From contig JACVCS010000029.1 of assembly GCA_016741915.1 (NCBI GenBank), positions 1-40,976 on the forward strand: 40,976 nucleotides of DNA, given 5' to 3'. This stretch comes from Phycisphaerales bacterium. GTDB lineage: Bacteria; Planctomycetota; Phycisphaerae; Phycisphaerales; UBA1924. The notes beneath the pieces are model-generated. The model was not told the origin of the DNA. It worked only from the letters and a program-made list of their open reading frames with translations, and made no database searches. Of this stretch, positions 10,355 to 19,057 are shown piece by piece (positions within the stretch are counted from its first letter, which is position 1; each line of letters begins with the position of its first letter). The position numbers were made by a program, and so were the translations under genes.

Positions 10355-12592
10355 TCAACCCCCCGCGCCGCCGCCACCGCCACCGCCGCCACCGGGCTGG
10401 GGCGGGGGGGGTGAGAACGGGTCGGGCTGAGGCCGACTGGGCTTCGGTGTCGGTGCAGGCTCGGGTCCGCCGGCGAACTGGCCTTTGAGCTGCTTCTCAC
10501 CCTCGTCGGCGGACGCATCCAACCGCTTGTACAGGACGCTGGCCTTTTCGCCCGCGGGGATTCGCACCACGACCATGCCGCGCGGATCGCGGACGAAGAC
10601 CTGAACCGGGCGTTCCTGGCTGCCGCCGATGCCCTTGGTGGTTTCGGGAGCGTTAACGGTGTCGAGCATGATCGCGTTGTCGGCGATAAAAACTTCAACG
10701 ACAGGCAGGGGCTCGATCGCACCAGACGCCGCGGGCGTGCCGCCGGGCGTGTTGGGCGTATTCGGCGCCGCCCCACGCGGACCACGGCCGGACGGATCGG
10801 GCGTACCCGGCGTCGGGCCGCTGGGCTGTGCACCGCGGCCGGGCGACGGCGGCAGCGGCAACCCCGGGGTCATACTGGGCCCGGTCGGACCACCGGGCGG
10901 CGGCAAGTTGGGCCCGCCGGGGTTGGGCGTCGAGCCCGGATTTGCCTCGGGCAGCGACATGACCTTTTCAGAATCGGGGACCTGCGTCTTGCCCACGAAC
11001 GCATCGCCCGGCTCCAGCGCCACGCGGGCGCGGCGCCAGTAGCCCCACGAGAACTTGTACAACTCAGCCGAGGCGGTGGGCGTGGGGTTCAGCCCGCCGC
11101 GGGTGTTGCCGCTGGTGACAAACGAGTACACGTCGGGGTCGGTGGTGACGGGGTCGGACCACTCGCTGAATGACGTGTAGAGCACGTGCTGGCGCGAGAT
11201 CTCGTTCTGCTCGGGCTTCAGTTCACGCTGCTGCGCATAAAGCGGGTTCGTCAGACCCAGCCGCATCTGGTAGCGGTAGGTCTTCCCGCGTTGCACGGCC
11301 AGGTCGTGCGTCCACACCTGCACCGAGCCGTCGCGGAGCAACTCGGAGAGATCGCCATCAGCACCAACGGGCTGAGGTGTCTTCGCTTGCGGCGTGCGCA
11401 CGCCGAGTTGCTGGAGTTTCTGGCGCAGGCTCGCGATCTCGGTCTCGATGGTCTTCAGGTCTGCTTGAAGCTTGGTGACCTGCTGCTCAGAGGTGCTCGG
11501 GCCGCTGGGCTGAGGCGCCGGGCCGCCGCCGCCGCGACCACCGGGGCCGCCGATCCCACCGCCACCACCCGGACCGCGACCACCGGGCCGCGGGGTCGGC
11601 GTCGCCGCTGGCGCACGCAGACGCTCGATGGCGGCCTTGATGTTGCGTTCCTTCCGCAGCACGTCGGAAAGCTGCTGCTGCAAGCGTTTGGCTTCTTCGC
11701 CCTTCTCCGCGACGGCGTTCTGCTGCGAAGGCTCGAACCAGTCGTCGCCGACCGGGTACCCCATGATGCGGGCCCGCGCGTAGAAGGCCGGTCGCAGCAC
11801 CTCTTCACGGTGCTCCTTCGCCTTCGCCAACAACTCGCCCATGTCCAGATCGGTCTTGGCAAACGTCTCCGCCAGCGGCGTGCGCCCGGGCAGGTCCGAG
11901 ACTTTCACCGCGTCGCTCCATGAGCCGTCGGGCTTCTGCTCCTGGCGGTAGACCTCGACCTTCACGATCTCGGCGTTGGCCCACCAACTCCGCGGCAACG
12001 ATTTGAGCTGCGCCGCGGATTCGTCGCGCTGATACTCGGCGCGAAGGGCCGCACCGTCAAAGCTCGTTTCGATCGAGATCGACGCGGTGTCATACGGCGC
12101 ACTCTTGGGCAGGAACTCCGCCAGCCCCGCGTTGTTGGCAAGTTCCGCCGGATCGATGGTCGAAAGGTGCGGCGCGGCGACGGGCTTGCCCGGGGCCGGC
12201 GGCCGCGGCACGCGGACGTAGATCAGGCCCGGAACGTTGACCTGTGTCGATTGACCCAGCGAGACACCCGTCAGCTTCGGCATCGCCCACGCCAGTTCCT
12301 TGCTGCCCGAGACCGGCGCGCTCGACCGCTTCGTGAAGTCGCTCTTGATGTCCACCGCCGGGACGTCGGGCTTCTGCGGCTCCTTGCTCACCAGGTCGGT
12401 CTTGACCTGGTTCGCAACCCGCTCAAGCTCGCTCATCCCCGACGCCAGAGGGATGTCCTTCTTCTTGCCCACGTCCACCGTCGGGGCGCTGGCGAGCTGC
12501 CAACCAATCACGCCGATCACACCCGCCGCGGCACCCGCAGCAAGGATCTTCTCGAAGTGCATCTCAAGGAACCCGATGCGTTGAACGGCCAT
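10355..12592 (-). CDS. Single-pass membrane protein of the PilM operon, with coiled coils, Gly/Pro linkers and FnIII-like segments
   Basis: 745 residues from the ATG at 12592, preceded by GGAAGGA. One membrane helix lies at about 17-36 (LAAGAAAGVIGVIGWQLA), with the rest probably periplasmic. Residues about 170-235 (KVEVYRQEQKPDGSWSDAVK) and about 420-495 (YRYQMRLGLTNP, then SFSEWSDPV) resemble fibronectin-III-like beta strands. Between them are a coiled coil (about 295-325), a Gly/Pro linker (331-366) and a second coiled coil (367-395). The C-terminal 200 residues contain long Pro/Gly-rich stretches around a hydrophobic domain (about 645-700). I do not recognise a named family. Third in the operon after the PilM fusion, it occupies the place where pilP or pilO would be expected. 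A role as a structural part of the pilus or secretion platform is inferred from context only. Confidence 0.75.
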   Translation of the reverse strand: MAVQRIGFLEMHFEKILAAGAAAGVIGVIGWQLASAPTVDVGKKKDIPLASGMSELERVANQVKTDLVSKEPQKPDVPAVDIKSDFTKRSSAPVSGSKELAWAMPKLTGVSLGQSTQVNVPGLIYVRVPRPPAPGKPVAAPHLSTIDPAELANNAGLAEFLPKSAPYDTASISIETSFDGAALRAEYQRDESAAQLKSLPRSWWANAEIVKVEVYRQEQKPDGSWSDAVKVSDLPGRTPLAETFAKTDLDMGELLAKAKEHREEVLRPAFYARARIMGYPVGDDWFEPSQQNAVAEKGEEAKRLQQQLSDVLRKERNIKAAIERLRAPAATPTPRPGGRGPGGGGGIGGPGGRGGGGPAPQPSGPSTSEQQVTKLQADLKTIETEIASLRQKLQQLGVRTPQAKTPQPVGADGDLSELLRDGSVQVWTHDLAVQRGKTYRYQMRLGLTNPLYAQQRELKPEQNEISRQHVLYTSFSEWSDPVTTDPDVYSFVTSGNTRGGLNPTPTASAELYKFSWGYWRRARVALEPGDAFVGKTQVPDSEKVMSLPEANPGSTPNPGGPNLPPPGGPTGPSMTPGLPLPPSPGRGAQPSGPTPGTPDPSGRGPRGAAPNTPNTPGGTPAASGAIEPLPVVEVFIADNAIMLDTVNAPETTKGIGGSQERPVQVFVRDPRGMVVVRIPAGEKASVLYKRLDASADEGEKQLKGQFAGGPEPAPTPKPSRPQPDPFSPPPPQPGGGGGGGGGAGG

Positions 12593-12803
12593 ATGCGTCC
12601 TTCCCTGTCTGTCAGTCGCGTCGATAAGCCTGCTCGCCCATCGACCCGTGTGTTCACAAAGCCAACTCAATCCGACCCAACTCACCCCCACCATCCCCCC
12701 CACCACTCCTCGTCCCCCACAACCCACACCGATCCTGTTCAGCGATCAATCCGTCCGGGTGGTTCACACGCGGAGGCGATTGGACCTGGAAATCGGTGTC
12801 CGA

Positions 12804-14213
12804 TCACCCACCGACCGACGAGCCCGAGCCTGACGGTGCCGCCGCGGGCGGGGTTGCCGCGGGGGCGGCGTTCGGATCAGCGGGGGGTGTCGCGGCGGGC
12901 GGGGTCAGATCCGGGATCCCCAGTTCCGCACGCACGTCCTTGGGCATCACGAGTTTGGTCCAATCGCGGAGCCAGATCGATTCCAGTTCAAGGCTCATCC
13001 GCACCACCGGCTCTTCGCCGTAGTAGTACCCCTGCTTCAGGTCGGCGTTGGGATCGACGGCTTCGAGGTCGGCATCGAGCACGGTGATGAAGTTCACCTT
13101 CGACAGCGCGTCGATGAACTTGGTGGCGTTCTTCGCCGAGACAACGACGACGATGCGTGCTTTTCGAACGTCGTAGAGGTTGTTGCCGGTGCCGGGGCCG
13201 CTGATCCGTCCGGTGACCGAGCGGGTCGGGTCGGTGGGGATCACGCCGCCGTCGGGCCCGACTTCGGTCCCCGCCGCGGCCGGTGCGCCGCCCTCGGGGT
13301 TCGCGCCGGCGGGCGTGCCCGAGTCACGACCGAACTTCGCCAGCACCATCACGTCTTCGAGCCGCTTGACCACCGAACCCGGGATACCGGTCGAACCGGC
13401 GCTCTCGTTGGCTTTCTCAATCGCCTGCAGGATGTCCTCGATCACCCAGTACTGCTGCTGCCAGTCGAAGGCCTGCGCCATCGTCGGACGCTGACCTTCC
13501 GGCAGTTGCGGCAGCCTGAAGACGTACGGATCGGCGTAGAAGCTCAGACCCGCCGCGACCTGCTGGTACTTCTCAAGTCTGAACTGCACGAGCTTCGCCC
13601 GGATCTCGATGCGCTCGGCGTCGTTCAGCAAGCCCGGGTCGTTCTTCCCCGGGGGCAGTTTGCCGCGGAGCAGTTGGTCCGCCTGCGTGTTCAACTCGCG
13701 TTTGAGCGACTCGGGGTCCATCGGCGGTCCGGCGCGGAACCGCTGCAGCAGGTTCCGCGGAGCGAACTCCGTGAACGCCCGCGCCAGTTCCGCCCGCTTG
13801 ATCTCGGATTCCAGTTCCGTCGGCTCGGGGAAGAGCCCCTTCACGAGCGTCTGGATGCCGCCGTCGGGCAACGCACGCTTGCCCTTGTTGAACTTGATCG
13901 CCTCGGCGTACAACTCGTCGGCCTGGAGCTTCTGCTTGTCGCGTTCGCTCTTGAAGAACGTTGTCAGCACCTCGTTGGGCGCGTGCGTGAGCTCGACCTT
14001 CGGCCCGCCGGGGATCAGCGGGCTGATGGAGTAGTTGACCTTCGCCGACTCGAGTTCTTTCGCGTCGGTATCGAAGGTCTTCTTGATCTCCGCGAGCTTG
14101 CTGTCGCGCATCGACGACGAGAAGTACCACGCCGTGGGAAGGGCGACGACCACCGCGGCGCCCAGCGAGATGGGCAGCCAGTTGGCCTTGAGTTTTTCAA
14201 CGATGGGGTTCAC
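12804..14213 (-). CDS. PilO-like inner-membrane protein (putative)
   Basis: 469 residues with a GTG start at 14213 that overlaps the stop of the PilM gene in GTGA, so translation should be coupled. Layout: short basic cytoplasmic start (MNPIVEKLKANW), membrane helix about 13-31, coiled coil about 34-58, an alpha-rich middle (about 80-300), then a domain (about 340-440) with ARIVVVVSAKNATKFIDALS and LELESIWLRDW, which could be the ferredoxin-like fold that PilO/GspM proteins place at their C-terminus. The tail is Pro/Ala-rich. Assignment as a PilO counterpart rests on topology and operon position; sequence identity is not evident, and it is longer than PilO (about 200 residues). The next gene begins 211 bases downstream. 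Confidence 0.75.
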   Translation of the reverse strand: MNPIVEKLKANWLPISLGAAVVVALPTAWYFSSSMRDSKLAEIKKTFDTDAKELESAKVNYSISPLIPGGPKVELTHAPNEVLTTFFKSERDKQKLQADELYAEAIKFNKGKRALPDGGIQTLVKGLFPEPTELESEIKRAELARAFTEFAPRNLLQRFRAGPPMDPESLKRELNTQADQLLRGKLPPGKNDPGLLNDAERIEIRAKLVQFRLEKYQQVAAGLSFYADPYVFRLPQLPEGQRPTMAQAFDWQQQYWVIEDILQAIEKANESAGSTGIPGSVVKRLEDVMVLAKFGRDSGTPAGANPEGGAPAAAGTEVGPDGGVIPTDPTRSVTGRISGPGTGNNLYDVRKARIVVVVSAKNATKFIDALSKVNFITVLDADLEAVDPNADLKQGYYYGEEPVVRMSLELESIWLRDWTKLVMPKDVRAELGIPDLTPPAATPPADPNAAPAATPPAAAPSGSGSSVGG

Positions 14214-16309
14214 TGTGCACCCTCCGGCTTGGGCTGCTGCCCGCGAGTGATGTTGGCTTCGAGTGTGATGACGTACGTGGTGATGAACGAGTTGGGCGGT
14301 GCGATGGAGGGCATGGGCGGGATCGGCGCGAGGTTCTCGATATCCCCGCCCGCGCCGGGACCGCCCGAACCGCCGCCACCGAATCCGCTGCCTCCTCCAC
14401 CACCGAAACCGCCACCCGGATCACCGCCGGGCGTGCGCGTTGCTCCGCCGCCGGGACCGCCGGGCCCGCCGATGCCGCCACCGAAAGGCGGCGGGACGGG
14501 CGGTGCACCCGAACCACCCGGACCGGCGGGCTTGTCATCGATCCGCAACTTCCCGGTGAACATGACACCCTTGGGCTTCACGAGCGAGAGCACAAAGGGA
14601 TGGTCCTTGCGGCCGGCGTGCTCGGTCAGCCACGCGTCGATCGCGGGCGTGAGGAACTGCGTGCCGCCGAGGCCCTGACCGGGCTGACCGATGTCGCTGT
14701 CAAAGCTGGTTTCGATGGTGATCTGCACCGCGATGCGGGGCTTGAGTTCCGACGAAACCGTGGCGTTCGGATCGGGCTGAGGTGCCGCACCGGGTCCGCC
14801 GGTCACGGGCATCCCGGGTCCGCCTTGCGGACCGCCGCCTGCGTTTGAGAACCGAGGCTGGTTCGTCCCGGTGACGTAATCGGTCTCGATGCGCTTGACG
14901 TTGATCACGCGGGCGTTGGGTTTCAGCGCCCCGGCCTTGCTTTGCAGGTTCGCGATCAGGTCGGCTGTGTCGTTGAGGACCATCGCGTGCAGGTCGCGGT
15001 TTTCCAGAAGAGCGAGGCTGGCCGCGGCGCGATAGTCGGGCTTGTACGACGATTCGACCTCGGTCCAGGCGGACTTGAGGTTCTTCGCCAGTCGCTTGGT
15101 CTCTTCGACCACCGCGGGCTTGTTGCCCAGCCCGGCGGCGGCGCTGTCGCGCACCGGGCCGATGAACATCGCCCCGCCCGCCGCGAGCGCCAGGGCGGCT
15201 GCGGTGACAAACCAGCGGGTCTTCTGCTGCCAGAGGCTCTCACGCACCACCGTGATGGGCATGAGGTTTGCGCTGATGGTCTGGAGTTCAAGACCCTGCA
15301 GCGCGAGCCCGTAAGCCGTCGCGAGGACCATCGAGTTTTCCTGCAGGTCCTTGTCGCGATCGCCGGCGATCTTTGCCCGGCTGAAGCTCTCCAGCCGACC
15401 GACCTCCAGCCCGAGTTGCTGGCTGAGGAACTTGCGCAGGCCCGGAAGGTTGAACGTCGAGCCGAGGCCGATGACGCGGGTGAGCTTCGCCTCGGGGTGC
15501 AGGCTCTGGTAGTAGTTGATCGACCGCTGCACGTCTTGGGCGAGGTCGGCGAAGACGGGGCGCATGGCTTGGAGAATGTGCCGGGCGTGCTGGCTCGTCT
15601 CGGCCTCGCGCTTGAGCTTCTCCGCCTTCACGTACGAGAGATTGAAGGCGGTGACGAGGGCCTCGGTGAACTGGTGCCCGCCGATGGGGAAGGTGCGGAT
15701 CCACAGCCGGCCACCTTCGGCGACGATGAGGTCGGTGGAGATGGTGCCGATGTCGATGATGATCGTGCCCGGGGTCTTCTCGGTGAAGACCTGGTCGTAC
15801 GAGATGGCGTTGTACGCCGCCAGGGGCGAGAGGGTCAGCGTCTGCGGCGTGCGGCGGATGTCCGTCCAGTATGACAGGTGATCCGCGACCTTCTCACGCG
15901 TGACGGCGAAGATGCCGACTTCAACCTCGGGGTTGTCGGGCGAGGCGAAGGTCTGGAAATCCCACTCGACCTCTTCGATCGGGAAGGGGATCTGCTGAGC
16001 GGCTTCGAACTTCACCAGCGCCGGGATGCTCTTGGGGTCGGCGGGGGGCAGCTTCGCGAACTTCGCGAAGGCCGAGTGACCGGGGATCGAGATCGCCAGG
16101 TCGCACTTGTCGAGGTTGTGCTGACTGAGCAACTGCCCGATCGCGACGACCTTCGCGTCACGCTCCTGAACCTCGGGGGTTGAGAGGACGCGCTTGTGCG
16201 GGATGATCGCGAAGTCGGCCACCTTCACCCCGTCGCCCTCGCGAACGAGCTTGACGCCCTTGATCGCGCCGGCGCCGACTTCGATTCCCCAGCATGCGTT
16301 GTTGGCCAT
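14210..16309 (-). CDS. pilM: PilM-type actin-like ATPase fused to a PilN-like membrane segment
   Basis: 699 residues from the ATG at 16309. Residues 1-345 are a PilM/FtsA-like actin fold: WGIEVGAGAIKGVKL (phosphate 1 loop), KFEAAQQIPFPIEEVEWDFQ (a PilM hallmark), IIIDIGTISTDLIV (phosphate 2) and RVIGLGSTFNLPGL (adenosine loop). PilM normally ends there. Here ISANLMPITVVRE (345-357) follows, resembling the INLLP peptide by which PilN docks on PilM, then a membrane helix (about 366-385), a coiled coil, a domain with ferredoxin-like strands and a Gly/Pro-rich tail. So PilM and PilN functions seem joined in one chain; that reading is inference. It should recruit and align the platform of a type IV pilus or type II secretion-like machine. 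The pilB, pilC and pilQ genes are not in the window. Confidence 0.88.
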   Translation of the reverse strand: MANNACWGIEVGAGAIKGVKLVREGDGVKVADFAIIPHKRVLSTPEVQERDAKVVAIGQLLSQHNLDKCDLAISIPGHSAFAKFAKLPPADPKSIPALVKFEAAQQIPFPIEEVEWDFQTFASPDNPEVEVGIFAVTREKVADHLSYWTDIRRTPQTLTLSPLAAYNAISYDQVFTEKTPGTIIIDIGTISTDLIVAEGGRLWIRTFPIGGHQFTEALVTAFNLSYVKAEKLKREAETSQHARHILQAMRPVFADLAQDVQRSINYYQSLHPEAKLTRVIGLGSTFNLPGLRKFLSQQLGLEVGRLESFSRAKIAGDRDKDLQENSMVLATAYGLALQGLELQTISANLMPITVVRESLWQQKTRWFVTAAALALAAGGAMFIGPVRDSAAAGLGNKPAVVEETKRLAKNLKSAWTEVESSYKPDYRAAASLALLENRDLHAMVLNDTADLIANLQSKAGALKPNARVINVKRIETDYVTGTNQPRFSNAGGGPQGGPGMPVTGGPGAAPQPDPNATVSSELKPRIAVQITIETSFDSDIGQPGQGLGGTQFLTPAIDAWLTEHAGRKDHPFVLSLVKPKGVMFTGKLRIDDKPAGPGGSGAPPVPPPFGGGIGGPGGPGGGATRTPGGDPGGGFGGGGGSGFGGGGSGGPGAGGDIENLAPIPPMPSIAPPNSFITTYVITLEANITRGQQPKPEGAQ

Positions 16310-16772
16310 GGTGTGCGTTTCCGTTGCGAGAAATTGAACCGAATACGAAGCACTTTCGAGGCCTGTGAGGCTGATTTTTCCGCCTCTGACCCCACCCCCC
16401 CCAACCACCCCCAACTACCCGCGATCGGACCCCGCTCTTGCCGGGTACCGAACGGGGAAAACCCGCTCGGCGGTCGGCAATCGTGAGGGCTCCGATTGGC
16501 GTTGATACGACAACCCACGGGCATGGGTTCCCGTGAGCGGACGAACAGCACCAACCCGCCGCAAGTCGTTGGCGGGCAGAGCATTGCACCAGATTTTCCT
16601 TGCCGAGTCAACCTCCCCCAAAGGCCCCTTCGGACGCTGGTCTGTGGACCGAGTTGAGGGTCGGTTGTCGGTTTCCGCGGACCGGTTTCGCCGACCGGGC
16701 CGTCGACGCGGGCCGACCTTTCAAATATCCAAACATTTTACAAACATTGATTCCCAAAGCTGGGGTCGACGG
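16310..16772. other. Upstream region of the PilM operon
   Basis: 463 bases between queG and pilM, both on the minus strand. No gene is supported. It holds the candidate operon promoter at 16583-16611 and an AT-rich patch near 16720-16755, which stands out against the GC-rich surroundings. No clear terminator for queG was found. Confidence 0.4.
16583..16611 (-). promoter_or_regulatory. Candidate promoter of the PilM operon
   Basis: On the minus strand TTGACT (16606-16611), a 17-base spacer and TGCAAT (16583-16588) match the sigma-70 pattern moderately well. The start would be near 16576, leaving a leader of about 270 bases before the ATG at 16309. Confidence 0.45.
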
Positions 16773-17987
16773 CTATGCACCCGCTTTTTTGAGCCTTTCA
16801 AGCAGTTTTTTCGCCAATGCTCGGTTTTGTTCGGATTCTTGTAGGTCTTTCGTAAGCTCGCTGATGCGGTCCAGCAGCTCCGCCCGGGCTTGGTCGGTGC
16901 CCAGGCGGTCTTCGATCGCGTTGGCGGCGGCGAGCAGGGCGTTGCGTTTGAACATCTCGTGGGTGGCGCGTTTCAGGGCGCTCGGACCCAGGCTGGTTCG
17001 GCGGATTTCCTTGGTCCAGTTGAGCATGTCGAGGAGTTTGAAGCCGTGGGATTGCGGCAGGCGCGAGGCGTACGAGGCGTTCGGTACGAGGGTGGGCTGG
17101 TCGGCGGGCTGCGAGTTGTGGGGGCAGACTTCCTGGCAGATGTCGCATCCGAAGACGCGGGTGCCCAGGGCGCGGTGGAAGCGTTCGTCGATCGGCGGCT
17201 GGTGCTCGATGGTCAGGTAGCTGATGCAGCGGGAGGCGTCGACGCTTCGCGAGGGGTCGTCGGGGTTGGTTGGGCGGGTGATGGCCTGGGTGGGGCAGGC
17301 GTCGATGCAGCGGGTGCAGGTGCCGCAGTGGTCGGGATGGTTGAGCGCAGAGGAGATGGCCTCGCTGGGCGGGGTGGGTTCGATCTCGATGTTGCTCAGC
17401 ACGCAGCCGAGGAGGAACCACGAGCCGATGCGGGGGTTGATCAGCAGGGTGTGACGCCCGACCCAACCCAGCCCGGCGCGGGCGGCGTGCTCACGCTCCA
17501 AGACCGGGGCGGAGTCGACGACGGTGCGGAAATCTGAGCCGGGGATCAGTTCGCGGAGCTCGTCGGCGAGGGTGTGCAATCGGCGCTTGATCACTTGGTG
17601 ATAATCGCGCCCGCGGGCGTAGCGGGCGACGAGGCCGAGGGGTTCGCCTTCGCTCGTGGTGGTTGCCTCGGCGCTTGTACTCGGGCCCGAGCGTGGCACG
17701 CGTGGGGCGTAGAGATCCGCGACGCAGAGCATGCTCTTCACGTCGGGCATGATGCGCGAGGGATCGAGGCGCACGTTCACGTACTGCTCGAGGTACTCCA
17801 TCGTGGCGTGCTTGCCCTGCGCCAGCCACGTTTGGAACTCATCTGAGAAATCGCTCGGGCGTGCGGGGCAGATACCCGCGAGGGCGAAGCCCAGAGCCTT
17901 GCAGCGCGCAAGCACCAGCTCGCGGATCTGCGGCGCGGTGAATGCGGGGCTGGGCTTCAACCGGTGGGATTCTGAACTCTCGCTCAT
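16773..17987 (-). CDS. queG: Epoxyqueuosine reductase
   Basis: 404 residues from the ATG at 17987. QueG reduces epoxyqueuosine to queuosine in tRNA wobble position 34, using cobalamin and two [4Fe-4S] clusters. Seen: GLVARYARGRDYHQVIKRRL, the catalytic-Asp region VVDSAPVLEREHAARAGLGW with VGRHTLLINP, the ferredoxin Cys sets HCGTCTRCIDACPTQAI and FGCDICQEVCPHN, and a C-terminal helical extension (HEAT-like). Length is within the family range of about 310-390 plus a slightly longer tail. It is a cytosolic housekeeping gene, with no other queuosine gene in the window. It is followed by a long spacer before pilM, so it probably ends its own transcript. A further upstream in-frame ATG at 18050 would overlap the palindromic repeat. 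Confidence 0.95.
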   Translation of the reverse strand: MSESSESHRLKPSPAFTAPQIRELVLARCKALGFALAGICPARPSDFSDEFQTWLAQGKHATMEYLEQYVNVRLDPSRIMPDVKSMLCVADLYAPRVPRSGPSTSAEATTTSEGEPLGLVARYARGRDYHQVIKRRLHTLADELRELIPGSDFRTVVDSAPVLEREHAARAGLGWVGRHTLLINPRIGSWFLLGCVLSNIEIEPTPPSEAISSALNHPDHCGTCTRCIDACPTQAITRPTNPDDPSRSVDASRCISYLTIEHQPPIDERFHRALGTRVFGCDICQEVCPHNSQPADQPTLVPNASYASRLPQSHGFKLLDMLNWTKEIRRTSLGPSALKRATHEMFKRNALLAAANAIEDRLGTDQARAELLDRISELTKDLQESEQNRALAKKLLERLKKAGA

Positions 17988-18051
17988 GTGCCACGCGCCG
18001 GCTTGGTGAATCTCCGAAGTTCGCGACCGTCGGGTGTGCGGTTTATCCAAC

Positions 18052-18077
18052 GCACGGCTCGGGAGAGCCGTGCCACC
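18052..18077. repeat. Dispersed palindrome, copy 1
   Basis: GCACGGCTC, a 4-base loop, GAGCCGTGC, then CACC. It lies between the stop of the sugar-isomerase gene and the start of queG. Two more near-identical copies are at 25091-25116 and 38531-38556. Confidence 0.85.
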
Positions 18078-18101
18078 AAAGACCGCGAAGTCCCCGTGCG
18101 A

Positions 18102-19007
18102 TCAGTGAGCGCCGGCGTGCGAACGGGCGTTGCCCTGCGGGGCGGCGCTCACGGCGCCCGACGTGCCCGCGGGGAGTTTGCCCTGCAGCACTTCGCTCAT
18201 GATCAGGCGGGCCGAGGCGGGCATGATCGTGTCGGCGCTGGGCAGGTTGGGGAACCATGCCGCGTCCCACTCGAAGACGAGGGTTTCTTCGGCGGCGGTT
18301 TGCGTCACGGCGCGGACGGCCGCGGCCCACGGCACTTCGCCCTCGCCCAGCGGCACGGGCTGACCTCCCTTGAGATCTTTGATGCGCAGGTTGAGCAAAC
18401 GATCGCCCAGCAGGCCAACGCCTGCGGCGGGGATCTCGCCGGCGTTGTGCGCCACCGCGACGTTGTAGCACGCGCCCAGCAGCGGGCTCTGCACCGCATC
18501 GATGAGCTCGATGAGTTCGGCGCTGGTGGGGAAGCTGCCGCCGTTTTCGATCGTCACGCGGACGCCCGTGCGATGGGCGTGATCGACGACTTTCTTCAGG
18601 CGTGAGACGATGCGGGCGACGGCGGCCTTGCGCGGCTCGGCGTGCTGGATCTCAAACCCGAAGACGCGGACGAGCGGGCATTCCAGTGCGATGGCGAGAT
18701 CGATGGCTCGCTTGGCGGCGCGGATGGTGCCGTCGTTATCGCTGATGGCGTTGCCGATGACCGGGGGAAAGATCGGCTCGTCGAACCCGATGGAGGTGGC
18801 GAGCGAGGCGATGCGTGTGCCGGCGGCGGCGAAGAGACGGCGGAGCTTCTCCGGGCTGGTCAGGGCCGGGTCGCAGGCGAACTGCGTGCTCGACTCGCCG
18901 AAGGTGCGCAGCTCGATGGCGGGGAAGCCCCACTGCTTGCACTTGGGGGCGATCACGTCCAGAGGCCAGGCGGGACAGGCAACGGTGGAGAAGGCGGGCT
19001 TGATCAT
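18102..19007 (-). CDS. Sugar-phosphate isomerase/epimerase-like TIM-barrel protein
   Basis: 301 residues from the ATG at 19007; a longer open frame upstream only shadows the kinase gene. It begins MIKPAFSTVACPAWPLDVIA and has GFPAIELRTF, the first strand-Glu of the AP-endonuclease-2/xylose-isomerase-like barrel. Other family-like points are VTIENGG (metal Glu), the ACYNVAVAHNAGE strand, LRIKDLKGGQ and LVFEWDAAW near the end. Members use a divalent metal to isomerise or epimerise sugars, often in inositol or keto-sugar metabolism. At the strand where Asp-x-x-His is common, the sequence is Asn-...-His, so the metal site may differ. The substrate is unknown, and neighbours (a kinase upstream, queG downstream) give no hint. 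Confidence 0.85.
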   Translation of the reverse strand: MIKPAFSTVACPAWPLDVIAPKCKQWGFPAIELRTFGESSTQFACDPALTSPEKLRRLFAAAGTRIASLATSIGFDEPIFPPVIGNAISDNDGTIRAAKRAIDLAIALECPLVRVFGFEIQHAEPRKAAVARIVSRLKKVVDHAHRTGVRVTIENGGSFPTSAELIELIDAVQSPLLGACYNVAVAHNAGEIPAAGVGLLGDRLLNLRIKDLKGGQPVPLGEGEVPWAAAVRAVTQTAAEETLVFEWDAAWFPNLPSADTIMPASARLIMSEVLQGKLPAGTSGAVSAAPQGNARSHAGAH

Positions 19008-19057
19008 GGCGGGCGATGGTAAGCGCGGCGGCGGGCTTCGTCGCGTGTGGCCGACTT

